Source: Thelephora terrestris
Taxonomy: Eukaryota > Basidiomycota > Agaricomycetes > Thelephorales > Thelephoraceae
Reading direction: 5' to 3'
Length of the DNA: 64,000 nucleotides
Assembly: GCA_015956445.1 (NCBI GenBank)
Contig: WIUZ02000003.1
Coordinates: 2,604,001 to 2,668,000 of the forward strand
Shown: positions 42,123 through 53,462 of the stretch, piece after piece
Position numbering within the stretch: the stretch's first letter is position 1
How the letters are laid out: every line of letters begins with the position of its first letter
The notes under the pieces: generated by a model
What the model saw: only the letters and a program-made list of their open reading frames with translations
Database searches by the model: none
What the model was told of the DNA's origin: nothing
Program-made: the position numbers and the translations under genes

Positions 42123-45107
42123 ATGGGGGAAGCAATCATCAACCAAGGGTACACCAATCTCACTATCATCTGCCTTTGACTTTTGCTAACCATGTTCCTC
42201 CCTGTGCTTGCAGTTCGGAGGATGCTGTGCTGAAAGCATTGCCACCTCTCTTTTCAAGTCTCCTCGGGGCAGGTTACACCTCTCGCACTGAGTTCTACAA
42301 TAAATTCCAGCGTGTAGCTGACGACAACGACAAAAACTTTATTCAAAAACACAACGAGGAATTGAACAGCACATTAATCTTTGTGTGTATTTTCTTATGT
42401 CCGCACTGAGCTTATCGTGAATTCCATGTTGACCTGGGGAACAGGCCGGTTTATTCTCCGCGGTCACATCCACTTTCATCGTTGACATTCAAAGCGAGCT
42501 CGGACCGGATTTTGAAGAAATGAATCATTCCCTACTCAAGATTATCGCCAGCGCTGCGCTTGGGAATATCCCAACTGGTGCTGATGCTGCGTTCCCTCAA
42601 TGGAATGGCCCAGATCCCACAATCATCCGCGTTCAAGCCATCCTCTACTCGAGTTTGTTCGCTTCCCTCCTTGCCGCATTATTCGCCATGTTGGGTAAGC
42701 AATGGTTGAATCGCTATGCATGGGTGGATTTTGGATCTGTCGTGGATCGGAGTCGACTCCGGAAGCATAAAATGGACGGAATGGAGACGTGGAATTTCGG
42801 ACTTGTGATGGGATGTTTACCTCTTATCCTCCAAGCCGCTCTTTTCCTCCTCAGCTATGCACTCTCCGAATGCCTCTACTTCGTCAACAAGGTTGTTGCC
42901 AGCGTTATCGCCGCCTTCCTTGCATTTACGATTATCTTCTACATCCTCATTGTCTCCGTCGCAACCTTTTCCTACAACTGTCCATTCCAAACTCCCCTAT
43001 CCGTCGTCCTTCGCACATTAATCCGCTTAGACCGCCAAAAAAACAAGTACCTCGAAAGATCCGTAAAGTGGCTCGGACGCCTCCTTTCCCAAATGAAGAA
43101 AGGATGGCTGAGAGCGGTGTCTGTCCTCCTCTCTGGTTCGAGTGGGTCTGGTGCACCGGATTGGGACACCGTTGGTGGCATCGAGTTACTCATGACCACC
43201 CCGTTTGGTCAGCCACCCCCACTCTTCAATTACGAGATTGACCGGGATGGTTTTGCGGTGGACTCCAGTTGTATCGTTTGGATGTTTAAGAAGCCAATGG
43301 ACACAGACGTCGCCGTTGCTGTGACGAGGTTCATCCCCGAGATCGTCTGGCACCCTGGCATTAATGTCACCCCACTGAAGAAGCTTTATGACACAGTCCT
43401 AGGATCCTTCGACCTGCGTTCTACTGGGCGCCTTATTCTGAAACCGGTGTTAAGGGATAGCGTTTACCTCAGTGCCAAGGCTTTCCTTCACATTTACATC
43501 CAGCGCAAGTGCCTTGGGAACGGGTCCGAAGAAGCGGTGTTCGAGTCCATCTTGAGCCGGCATCAACCCATGGCCAAGCATTACAAAGGGGACCCAGACC
43601 TGGAATCCATTCTTGGCGTTATCGACTGCGCCATCGGTGACTTCTTCCTCGATTTTGGTGATTCAAGTTCAATGCGATGGCAGCACTTCTCCTTTACCAT
43701 TCCACACCATACTTGGATGAGCCATATTCTCCTCTATTGGGCCTTTGATGTTTACAGGAAACACAAAATTCTACCTGGTGTTATCAAAGGATTCGTCCTT
43801 CACTCCGTTCGATCGGTCCCTCTCCCTCCAGCGCCGATCATAGCAGACTGTCTCTTCATCGTTGGACTGGGCCTAGGAATCCAACTACATTGTAATGACC
43901 TGGCTGTCCTGGACAAGAGGTGAGTTGATTCACGCTGTGTTTGCTATGTAATGAAGCTGGAAGGGTCTATTGCAGTCATGGGATCAACATTCAGATCAAC
44001 AGGATCTACGAGAGGCTTCCCCAGATTCTGAGGGCTTCCACAACTAAAGAGATCGACCAAGCTCTGTTGGCAATGGAGGTCATCACTTCCATCTCTGAGG
44101 AAATATCTTCTCCAATATCTGGAAGTCCCCTCCCTCAAAGGTGTTATGACTTGTTCCGTTCCATCAGGCAAGTTCCCATATCCCTTGCATTTTCCCGAAA
44201 GAAGATGTGGGAGGCTTCTCGCCTAGCCATGCACGGCGCCTACAAGCGAGACAAGTTTCTGCCGTTGGTCGGAGATCCTCAAGACTTACTCGATTTCTTG
44301 AAACTTCACTTCGACCTAGCCACCCAACACGGTCAAAATCAGGATGAACCGATTCAAGACGCTTTGCGCGCGCTCGCTTACGCCTCCGGTCCCGACACCA
44401 TCAACGCGCTCAAGTCTTTCGACCCGACCGAAACCTCCTTCGTCCACGGAGTCTGTTACGCATACCACGACGGGAGGCCGGCCCAGCTTCACAAAGCTGC
44501 CCTCTTCCTCCTTCCTCTCATTGGTGACGGGTGGTTCAACACCCCTCATCCGATCATGGGGACTGATCAAATGAGGAGATTTTGCGCAGATTGGGTTTCT
44601 GTAGTAGATGATGTTGAGCACACGCGCGACGCCCATCAAGCGATCCTCGCGACCCTCTTTTATATGATCAACTCCCCTCACTGGCGTCCCCACATCGTCA
44701 CAGATAGCTGGAAACTGTTGGAGTACCTCACTTCGGTTCCGGACGACTCTCAGCCTCTGAGGAGGTGCCTCGACAACCCAGCGCTGACTACCGCAATTTC
44801 GGAGGTAGAAGATCCGGCCGCTGTCTTCCTTTGGTCGAAGATCCTGTGGTTGAAATACGCGGAATTGGCCCCTGAGGTTCGAGAGCAGTTGGAGACAGTC
44901 ACGAGAGAGCTCGCCCAGAGTGGGAGGGGGACGGACCTTGACAAGTATCTGGAAGCGATGGATTTCGAGTTGAGGAAGGCTGAGGGTGTGTTGAACCAGT
45001 ATCATACGCAACCCACTGAGCCAGCGGTCAACGCCCTCAAGGCTAAGATCGAAAACCTCCAACAAGCCAGGAGATCCTTGACCGCTCTCAAGGAAGATAC
45101 ACCTTGA
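42123..45107 (+). CDS. DUF6535-family integral membrane protein
   Basis: Exons are 42123-42148, 42214-42382, 42445-43919 and 43976-45107, giving 933 aa. The N-terminal DUF6535 region has the motif order of this Agaricomycete family: EFYNKFQRVADDNDKNFI, AGLFSAVTSTFIVDIQSEL and a first hydrophobic segment. Further membrane helices are at about 129-149 (ILYSSLFASLLAALFAML), 182-205 (FGLVMGCLPLILQAALFLLS) and 215-240 (VVASVIAAFLAFTIIFYILI). KQWLNRYAWVDF lies in between. The remaining ~690 residues are soluble, alpha-helical and not assignable, ending in a short coiled coil (LKAKIENLQQARRSLTALKE). The family is large and of unknown function. The first exon is only 26 nt and is the least certain part. 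Confidence 0.8.
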
Positions 45108-45480
45108 TCCTAACTGTGTTGATAACTCGCGCTCTTTTGTACGTCTTCTCCTTTGTTCGTACTATCCTCGCTTTTTCCTTATTTTTGTTCCGTTCGCGGA
45201 GATTTTACCCCCATGACCGCAAGGGAGGGGTTTTTGGTACAACAGTTGTGGCCGTACGAGAGACTCAGGTTCCCCCTTTCCGCTGGGCGATAAATTTTTT
45301 TTTCGGTGCTATGGAATTTCTGGATTTGCTTAGTCGATTTACGACTGACCTTGTAATTTCAGTCGCCAGGAAGTCCGCGTGCATCATTGCTGTGAGGAAG
45401 TAGACGGCCCTCCTTCTCATAGTGGTGGTGAAAGTCTTCCCCCTTCCTATCTATTCACTACCCCTGCCTCAGACCACGTC
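45108..45480. other. Intergenic region downstream of the DUF6535 gene
   Basis: T-rich DNA, consistent with a 3' UTR. No gene. Confidence 0.35.
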
Positions 45481-45619
45481 GTCGTTGTCGAGCGGGCAAC
45501 CTCTTGCTATTTTATAGACGAGGTCAGGTATGCAAGAGGTTGCCCAACCTTTTGTCTCTTGAAATTTGGGCCTGGAGCCCGTTCCCGGACGCTGGGGCGG
45601 GATATCACTCACTTTCCAT

Positions 45620-45903
45620 GGGCTCGCCGGTCGTGGGCCATGCCACTCGTCGGCGCTGATGATGATTCTAAACGTGGAGCATCCCTTTGTATTCCATGAA
45701 GGCATGTTTACCAGACCACAAGCAACGCTAGTAATCCACCGGTTCGAACAGGTTGGGAAGATGTTGAATACCACGCGTATATGAGGGTACCGTGACCAAA
45801 CGGCCTCCAATCTGGGCTCACTTGGTTCGACGTCTCGGATCCCGAAATCCCCTCAGATGTTGACGCTCAGTCCTTTTTCTTCCTCAAGCTCGCTAGTAAC
45901 CTC
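45620..45903 (+). pseudogene. Remnant of a plus-strand coding region, unit 1
   Basis: The fragments GPCHSSALMMILNVEHP with RPQATLVIHRFE, and LTWFDVSDPEIP with DAQSFFFLKLAS, are each readable but in different frames. Unit 2 keeps the same pieces at 47915-48230 (ALMMILNVEHPSV, RPQATSVIHR, VTWFDVPTLDTQPFVFLKFG). The parental gene is not recognised. Conservation across both units suggests it was coding before the duplication. Confidence 0.4.
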
Positions 45904-45983
45904 CTTCCGTAATCTGTTTAATTCGAGAATATATATGCAAGAACAGGCGTAGTAATACATGCAAATAAAATCTTCAACCGCGG

Positions 45984-46917
45984 CTATTTCTTCAACATCA
46001 TCTGTAAATTATAGGTTAACGGGACGCCTCGTGTTGCATGGACGAGCAAGCGAGTGATTCCTCACCCTGACAAATTCATCGTAGTTGATCTGTCCGTCGC
46101 CGTCCACATCAGCCTCGCGGATCATCTCGTCGACCTCGCTATCCGTCATTTGCTCTCCTACACACCGCGCACGCAACCCCTATGAGCAACGGCCCACAAG
46201 AAAGTTCTAGAGAACGAACGCCTACCATGCGTAGCCATGACGAACTTCAGTTCGCCCGCGCTGATGTACCCGTTCCCGTCCCTATCGAAAGTCTTGAACG
46301 CCTCCTTGATCTCCTCCTCACTATCGTTCTCGCGCATCTTCCTGGCCATCATCGCCGAAAACTCTTGAAAATCGATGACGCCGTTCCCATCCGCGTCGAC
46401 CTCTTCGATCATCGCTCGAAGCTCGGCTTCGGTGGGGAACTGGCCAAGGGAGCGCATGACGGTGTCGAGCTCACTGACGGTGATCTCGCCGTTTCCATCT
46501 GTTGCCCGCGTGGTCAAGTGTCAGTCAGTTAAAAGGGGTCAAACCGGTGGACGTCGTGGAGGTGCCGTGAAGCGATGCGCGGGTGACTGGTCTACTGACC
46601 TTTGTCAAACAGGTGAAAGGCCTCTCTGTACTCTGGAGGCTGAATTAGCGCCGAAGATTGTGGCGACGAGGGTGTGTGTGTGTGATCCACCAACCTGCGA
46701 GCTGTTCTGTTTCAGTAGAACAAACAGAAGTGAATCATTACTCGTGATCCTGTCTGTGGTTGAGAGCGGGGGGTGGGACTGAAGCATACCTTCGGACTGT
46801 GGCGCACAACGACGAGGCGGCGAGTCATTGCGGTGATCGATCGAAATTCGTCAGTACCGTCGCGAGGGGTTGTAGACTAGAGGTACTCACCAATTTGTCA
46901 ACGCACGGGTCAGCCAT
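45984..46917 (-). CDS. Calmodulin-like EF-hand protein, copy 1
   Basis: Minus-strand exons are 46917-46891, 46796-46790, 46632-46600, 46498-46226, 46157-46066 and 46001-45984, giving 149 aa, exactly calmodulin length. All four EF loops are complete: [36 protein letters not shown] and [12 protein letters not shown]. The linker [17 protein letters not shown] is calmodulin-type, and the protein ends FVRMMLKK. Exon 2 is a 7-nt micro-exon (TCCGAAG) flanked by CACAG and GTATGC; it joins DKLSEEYREAF in frame. The start [12 protein letters not shown] differs from canonical MADQLTEEQ, and several core residues vary, so this is a divergent calmodulin paralogue rather than certainly CaM itself. Four Ca2+ sites are predicted to be functional. 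Confidence 0.85.
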
Positions 46918-48254
46918 GGATCTCAGAGGATATTGTGTTGTGGTGAGAGGGAAGGGTGGTCAAGTAGTTATATGGAAACGAAAGGCAGGTTTGTTTTTGT
47001 GGCGGGCCCAGCGCCCAGGAGGCTGTACTTATATTGACCCAACTTACGAACGTCCAAACCGCCCGAATTCCCGTTTACATATTAGTATATTAGTATCTAG
47101 TCATGTAATTCGAATTCAAAGCCACAGGTAAGACGCGCTGTCGTACTTACATACATGAGCGTTTGGTAGTGATACATATAAGAGTCGTCGAATTGAATTC
47201 CTTCGTGACTTCTATCCGTCCTCGTCTTCCCGGAACAAGATGAATTGACGCGCTTGCGTTCTCCCAGTGGCCCAGCCTCCTCGCTTTTCCTGCACCAAAA
47301 TGCCAGGCGGTATGTGCAATTCCTTCAACCTGTCGCCGCGATCAGGTAGCGCGGCAAGGACATAATCCTTACACATTCAGAACCCGGTTGTCTCACTATG
47401 AGATCTTGTGAGATACTAAAGCAGAAAATTGAACCGCGCACTCCTTTCTTCGGGAGGAGACCCAGCCGCTTGCGATCTAGAGGGGCTTCCTGACATGTTT
47501 GGGGCGTGTCTGGCCCCTTATGTGAGATTATTCGGAAACCAAGTACGACATGCTGCGGGAATCAAAGCACAGCAGAAGGATGTCAGGGCAGTGATCAGCC
47601 AGGGTCTTATGCGGAAACAAGGAGGTACCTCTTGATCATTAGCCACAATAGGCTGGAATCCAGCCTCCAAGTCAGAGGCGAGGAAGACGCGAGATAGGAC
47701 GTCCACCCATTGGCGTTCATTATCCGAAGCACCCCAGATCAGGGGCGACGGAGTCCTTCCCATCGGAAGATCCTCCCCTCCCTACTTGCGGTCGAGCGGA
47801 CAATCTCTTGCTATCTTGTTGACTAGGTCATGCGTACAGGAGGTTGCTCAGCCTTCGTCTCCTGAGATTTTCCCGGAGCTCGTTCCCGGACGCCGGGGCG
47901 TGGCTGCCCATGGGCCTGCCGCTCGTGGGCCATGCCGCTCGTCAGCGCTGATGATGATTCTAAACGTGGAGCATCCCTCTGTTTCACATGAACGCATGTT
48001 TACCAGACCGCAAGCCACGTCAGTAATCCACCGGATTAGTCTGGACCCAAGAGACTGGCCCGAACGGTAATCGGTCAACGATGCCGAGTGCCAATCGTAC
48101 GAGGGTTATTGTGACCAAGCAGCCTTCGACTTTGGTTGCGCGCCAGAATCGCGAGGTCACTTGGTTCGACGTCCCAACTCTTGATACTCAGCCCTTCGTC
48201 TTCCTCAAGTTCGGAACCCCCCTCTCGGCATCTCTCAATCTGGTTCGAGGATCT
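46918..48254. other. 5' flank of copy 1 and start of duplication unit 2
   Basis: It contains the unit 1 upstream region and, from about 47775, unit 2 including the plus-strand remnant at 47915-48230. No intact gene other than the calmodulin-like ones. Confidence 0.5.
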
Positions 48255-49199
48255 TTATGCAAGATCAGCGGGATGACGCTCACGCTGTGAATGGGGACGG
48301 GCGAAAAGAGGCGATTCATTGAGTCACCCTCACAAATTCTTCGTAGCTGACCCGTCCGTCACCGTCCAAATCAGCCACGCGGATCATGTCATACACCTCG
48401 TCATCCGTCACCTGCATCCCTACAAACCAAAACCGCGCACACGACCTCCATAAGCAAACGACCAACAAGAAACTCTAGTGGAAGAGCACCTACCGAGCGC
48501 AGTCATGAAGCTCTTCAGCTCGAGCGCACCGATATACCCGTCCCCGTCCCTATCGAGGGTCATGAACGCCGCCGTCGCGCTCTCCTCGCTATCGAAACCG
48601 CACATCCTCCCTGCCATCATCGCCAGAAACTCTTGGAAATCGATGGCGCCGTCCCCATTAGTGTCGGCGTCGTTGATCATATCCTGAAGCTCGCTTTCGG
48701 TGGGATTTCGGCCTAGGATGCGCATGACGACGCCGAGCTCCCTGACCGTGATCTTGCCGTCTCCATCTGTTGCCCGCGCGGTCAAGTGTCAGTAAGTTGA
48801 AAAGGATCAAACCAGTGGACGTTTGTGGGGCGTCATGGACACGATATTGCGCAGACAGCCAGTCCACTAACCTTTGTCATACAGGCGAAAAGTCTCTCTG
48901 AGCACTGGAAGCTGAGATTTAGCGCAGAAGATCGTCGCGATGAGGGTGCGTGTGATCACCAACCTGCGAGCTTTTCTGTTTCAGTGGAGCGGATGATTAC
49001 CAGAGCTCCCGTCTACGATTGAGAATGGGGGTGGGGACCGAAGCGTACCTTCGGACTGTGGCGCGCAACGACGATGCGAGTCGATGATTGCGGTGATTGA
49101 TCGAAATCCGTCAGTTTTACAGAAGAGCGAGAGAATAGCGGGCTGGCGGGGTCAAGGACTAGAGATTCTTACCAATTTGTTACCGCACGCGTTAGCCAT
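48255..49199 (-). CDS. Calmodulin-like EF-hand protein, copy 2, altered C-terminus
   Basis: Minus-strand exons are 49199-49173, 49055-49049, 48904-48872, 48766-48494, 48419-48328 and 48284-48255, giving 153 aa. Exons 1-5 have exactly the lengths of copy 1 (27, 7, 33, 273, 92), including the same 7-nt micro-exon TCCGAAG. The four EF loops are [36 protein letters not shown] and [12 protein letters not shown], all with the required acidic positions. The linker is changed ([17 protein letters not shown]), and the last exon encodes RERHPADLA instead of MMLKK, replacing the final helix end. The divergence is much higher than in true calmodulin, suggesting relaxed or redirected function. Confidence 0.75.
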
Positions 49200-51411
49200 G
49201 GATCTCAGAAAATGCAGCGGGGTTGGACTCGGGGAGGGTGTCACATGTCAAGTACAGTTGTGGAACGGAGATCAAAGGCAGTTTGTTTGTGACGGTCAGC
49301 GCCCAGTATGCTGCACATATATTGACCCAGTTTACGAACGTCCGAACTGCCCAAATTCCCGTTTGTTCGAATCCTGCAGCATCTTGTTGTGTAATCCAAA
49401 TTCAAAGCCGTGTGTGAGGCGCGTTGTCGTACTTAAATTAGCGTTTGTGGTAGATACATATAAGAGTCGTCGAATTGTATGGCCCAGCCTTCTCATGTTT
49501 TTTGCAATGAGACGCCAGGCGGTATGTGCAGTTTCCTTTTGGTTGTTGCGACGATCAGGTATTGCAGCAAGGATATAATCCTCACACACTCAGGACCCGG
49601 TCGTCTCAATATTAGAGGTAGTAAAGCAGCAAATTGAATCGCGCACTCCTTTCTTTGGAAACCCCACCACTGACAATCTGGATGAGCTTCCTGACATATT
49701 TGGGTGTGTGGCTCCTAATTATGCCGATGGCACTCTCGCCCCGTATAGCTTACGTGAGATTATTCGGAAACCAAGTAAGACATGATGTCGGGCTTCTGCT
49801 GTGCTTCGAATCCCACAGCAAGGCAGGGATAAGGCCTCCACTCATCGGCGTGGTTTGACCAGCGACGATCTATTTTCGACACAGAAAAAAGATCGCAAGA
49901 GAGTAGACTGGTGGATCTCTCCAGAGGATATCTCGCCGAGGAACCTCCTCGTCCGGGACAAACACAAATTTCTCATCCTCCTGACGGGAGGACAGTTACT
50001 GTTCAGGCGGCTATCGAGGAGACAACCAAGTGGTTGGGCGCAAGCGTTGTCAACTCGTGGGCACAATGCATGGGGGGCATGGACGCCAGTAGTCAGGCGG
50101 TAGAAGATGGAATGACTGGGGCATTTCAGTCCCATGGTGTTCGAGCGCGTCAGGACATCCTACGTGGGCGAGATCCGTGTACATTAGGCCCAAAGCGACG
50201 GAGGGTCAAATCGAGAGCAGACTTTGTTGGCACGTTTCGGCAGGTCCAATCATTTGCTGTCATACCTCTGAGGAGACCCTCATGCGGCGTGAATCGAGGG
50301 GGACCCCAAGCGTTTTGAAGACGACGAATTGAAAGTGAGTCCACGTAGAAGAGTATTAAGAAGGTTCCGCAGATCACATGGTCAACATCGATCGTAGCAT
50401 GGACTCTCCGATTCCTCTGACGTGGCTGCCTATGCGTCACGAACGCCAATGGTGATCACAAACGTTTAATCGAGGAGTGCTCACTCTGGAAATCGAAACG
50501 ATTTGATCCGACGGATATATAGTGTCGGGTGGGAAACGCGGGGGAGCGTGCACCTTCGGAAGCATAATCGACGCGTAAAGTAAATTTCGTTTCTGTATGA
50601 ATCATGATCGACCCAGAGGGGAACGACCATTAAGGGCCAAGCGAGGGAGGAGGTAGAGGAGATGGGGAAGCAAGAGAAATGGTGTGTAATGTGTAAGAGG
50701 GAGCCGAGAGTAGAGGGGAGAAACGAGACCAAGGGGTAAGACAAGGGGGGAATAGGTGCACGGCTAGCTGCAGAAGTGCGAATGGGAATGTATGTTACGC
50801 AAGATGTGGGCCTGGGAAGCAAAACAAAGGGAGGGCGAGAAGGGGAGGATGCATGCGGGGGTGGTGATACAAGGATGGTTGAAGTGAGACATTAATGAAG
50901 AACGAAAACAAAAGGACTAGGTGGTGGTATAGACAAGAATAAGCTCGAAGGCAGTCGGATCTAGGGTCCGAAATAGTTTGGTGTTGTGTATGGGTGTACG
51001 ATGCGATTTTTGCTCGGTCGGGGACAGCTGCTCGAGTTAGTCCCCTGTACCGAGGCTATGTGGCACAGGATTTACATCGACACGGGGGTCATGCAGCGTG
51101 AGGGATCGTTATTTGTGGAGGAGGAAAGGGAGGGGTGCGGAGGTTGCATGAGCCTCGCGAATACTTTGGCAGGAATGAGCAACAAAGCAAGAATGGAGGA
51201 GGGTCCCGGCGTCAAGCAGGTCTACGACATATATCTTCAATGAGATCGTCGTCTGGGTAAACGAGGAAGTGTGACTGAGAGTGGAGTCAGAAACCCAAAG
51301 ATTCACAGTGATGCAGATCGATGATCGACGGCCTAAATCACTCACAGTATTTGCAAGAGGAACGTCGGATGGACCAAGATAAGGGAATGAAACCGACATG
51401 GTTTCAGGGGC
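49200..51411. other. Upstream region of calmodulin copy 2 and following intergenic DNA
   Basis: Unit 2 of the duplication ends near 49830. A plus-strand frame at 49911-50318 (AIEETTKWLGASVVNSWAQC in its middle) is open for 135 codons but lacks other support. The remainder to 51411 is the 3' side of the minus-strand gene that follows. Confidence 0.3.
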
Positions 51412-52215
51412 TTATAACAAGAAGCCGTCGTTTATGAACTGGGTAAATGAGCTGTCGAGAACCTGTGAGAAGGCAGGGTTGCAGGGGATGATATCGTCAT
51501 TAAAGTCGATACAGGATTCTGGAAGCTCGCTTCCGAGCCGTGGTGGTGTGGATGGGGTGTAGAAGCTGGAGATATCGGAGAAGCAGTCGTCACTGAAACC
51601 GAAGTTGAAGGCTGGTGTGGTGGTGGGCGTTAACGGTAACGGACTCGGTTCGGGACTTGACGTAAGAGAGGAGGCAGAGGAATGATCCTCAAAGTCTGTG
51701 GACAAGGAAGTGCCCAAGGTGCGGTAGAAAGATGTGGGGACGGTGTGTCTCCTCGCAGCGAGAGGAGCACGACGGGGGGCGACAGAGAGTGCGGCGTAGC
51801 CTGCGGCCCGGGAATTGAACTGGTGAAGATGAGACTGAGCGCGAAGACGGACGATCGGTGGGAAGCTACTCACAGAAATCGTAGTATGGACAACTGGTGA
51901 ATCCTCGCTGAGGACAGACTCTTCGACATCTTCAGCCGTAGGTGGGTCTGGTTGAGTCCGTTCAGGAATGGGGGCCTCGACGTGAACGTTCTCGTCTTGT
52001 GCTTGTGGGGTGGCCGTGGCTGGTTGGAATTCTGTGGCGGCTGGAACTTGACCATCTGAGACGGTCCACCAGTCGATATCGGCCAAAACGCGACGACGAG
52101 AGGTCTCCGGACCAGATGAACGGCGGTGTGGGTAGGGGTGTTGAGCGCGTTGCGTTGGCCCATAGGGGGATGAGCGGAGAGTTGGGTGTGAGGAAGTTCT
52201 GCGCAAGGAAGGCAT
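51412..52215 (-). CDS. Hypothetical Ser/Pro-rich protein with acidic-aromatic C-terminus
   Basis: A single open frame of 267 aa from 52215 (MPSLRRTSSHPTLRSSPYGP) with no intron needed. The first 60 residues are basic, the middle is Ser/Thr/Pro-rich, and the end alternates acidic and aromatic residues (FGFSDDCFSDISSFYTPS, then SSFTQFINDGFLL), a composition seen in transcription activation domains. No DNA-binding domain is visible. A TATA box lies about 90 bp upstream and a CT-rich leader precedes the ATG. No family is recognised. Confidence 0.6.
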   Translation of the reverse strand: MPSLRRTSSHPTLRSSPYGPTQRAQHPYPHRRSSGPETSRRRVLADIDWWTVSDGQVPAATEFQPATATPQAQDENVHVEAPIPERTQPDPPTAEDVEESVLSEDSPVVHTTISVSSFPPIVRLRAQSHLHQFNSRAAGYAALSVAPRRAPLAARRHTVPTSFYRTLGTSLSTDFEDHSSASSLTSSPEPSPLPLTPTTTPAFNFGFSDDCFSDISSFYTPSTPPRLGSELPESCIDFNDDIIPCNPAFSQVLDSSFTQFINDGFLL

Positions 52216-52300
52216 GATAGGGATGAAAAGGTGGTAGATGATATGGGTAACAGAGAGAGAATAGAAGTGGAGGAGGAGGAGGAGAATGGTGAAGGCTGGG

Positions 52301-52310
52301 TGGTATATAA
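52301..52310 (-). promoter_or_regulatory. TATA box of the 52215 minus-strand gene
   Basis: The minus strand reads TTATATACCA about 90 bp before the ATG at 52215, followed by a CCTCC-rich leader. Confidence 0.5.
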
Positions 52311-52311
52311 C

Positions 52312-53462
52312 AAGTAAGTTGGTTCAACTTGAGAATGATCAAATCGTGAGCCGTGTGATCAATCGAAGCTGTGGCGTTCCTCTTGAAGAAATTCACAAAT
52401 CCTCGTGTAATCAATATTTCCTCTTTATCAACAAACTCTTTGTTCAGTCACGGTAAAAATCCACCGAACGCCCAAGGCCGGAAGAGATGCCTTTGAACCA
52501 GGAGCGGGGCTTCGGCTGTGGTTTTTCACCTCCCGACCCGCCGCGCGCATGAATCAGAAACAACTGCAGGGTACGGAATCCCGAGCGCGACAATCCCAGG
52601 AATTGATATTGGGCTCCCACGAGGCACCAACAGCCGGAGTTTGATCAAGTCAACCATTCCCTCGTCTCCTTTTGTAGTCACGCCCGATGATATCATGTTG
52701 GGAGCCATGTGCGAATCCGAGCCAAACAATTCCCCATAAATACAATTCTTTGCAGTCTCTGAATCCAACGATGCTCAGGGAGAAGGACCGATGTGAAACA
52801 CCGGAACTGGTATCCATCAATTCTGTTCCGTTTCCGCGTTCACCGACCCTTTCAACCCCGACAACACGCTTCCGTGTCAACTTCACTTCTGGCAACCCGG
52901 ACAGCTCGAGGGAAACCGGCCAGTCAGGAGCGGTGACGTCTCCGGCCTTCCTGACATGGCTACCGATGGGCCATCATCGTTGCAGAACGTCCACGGCCTC
53001 CACGGGCGCTCCTCTCTCCGGAGATGTTGAGACCGTGGGAAAGCTCAACTCTAACCTTGAAACCAAACAGCCACCCCCCATACTAAGTCGTCCTTCGAGT
53101 TCCCTCACTTGAGGAATAGGAATCTTCCCTTTAAGCAAAGTTTGCATGGTCGAGAATCCCTGATGAGCACCTCCACGTGACCGTCACTTCTACGGACCAT
53201 TCAGCTGTGGCCTACACGAGTCTCGGCTCTACCCCATGGCTCCTCTTCCATGTTTACCATTCAGACACCCACGCAGAGAACCATAGAGTCCTCCTATCTG
53301 TCGCTCTAATTCCCGCTTCCGTCGGTGTTTTCTATCCCCGCGTTGTGTTCGTCCTTCCCTGCTGCTTCGGCTACATCCGGCTGTCCCGGGCCGTAGCCTT
53401 ATATACGGCAACACTCCCCATCCGCCTCATCCATAACCTCTGACATCTCCCCGGAGATCAAA
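52312..53462. other. Divergent intergenic region upstream of guanine deaminase
   Basis: No supported gene. A TATA-like CTTATATACGG lies at 53398-53408, about 60 bp before the deaminase ATG. Confidence 0.4.

Larger units (their letters stand above)
45480..49830. repeat. ~2.28-kb direct tandem duplication carrying calmodulin-like genes
   Basis: Unit 1 (about 45480-47600) and unit 2 (about 47775-49830) are co-linear. Shared anchors are GATGATTCTAAACGTGGAGC (45661 and 47953), the six calmodulin exons, ATTGACCCA...TTACGAACGTCC (47033 and 49321) and GTGAGATTATTCGGAAACCA (about 47522 and 49753). Offsets are 2.27-2.29 kb throughout. Divergence of 15-25% in non-coding parts indicates an old event. 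Confidence 0.85.

Noticed and set aside
49911-50318. 135-codon plus-strand frame
   Set aside because: No family features, no consistent splice sites and no counterpart in the other duplication unit.
52687-53112. 141-codon plus-strand frame, Ser/Pro/Thr-rich
   Set aside because: Composition is that of GC-rich intergenic DNA; there is no promoter signal or homology pattern.
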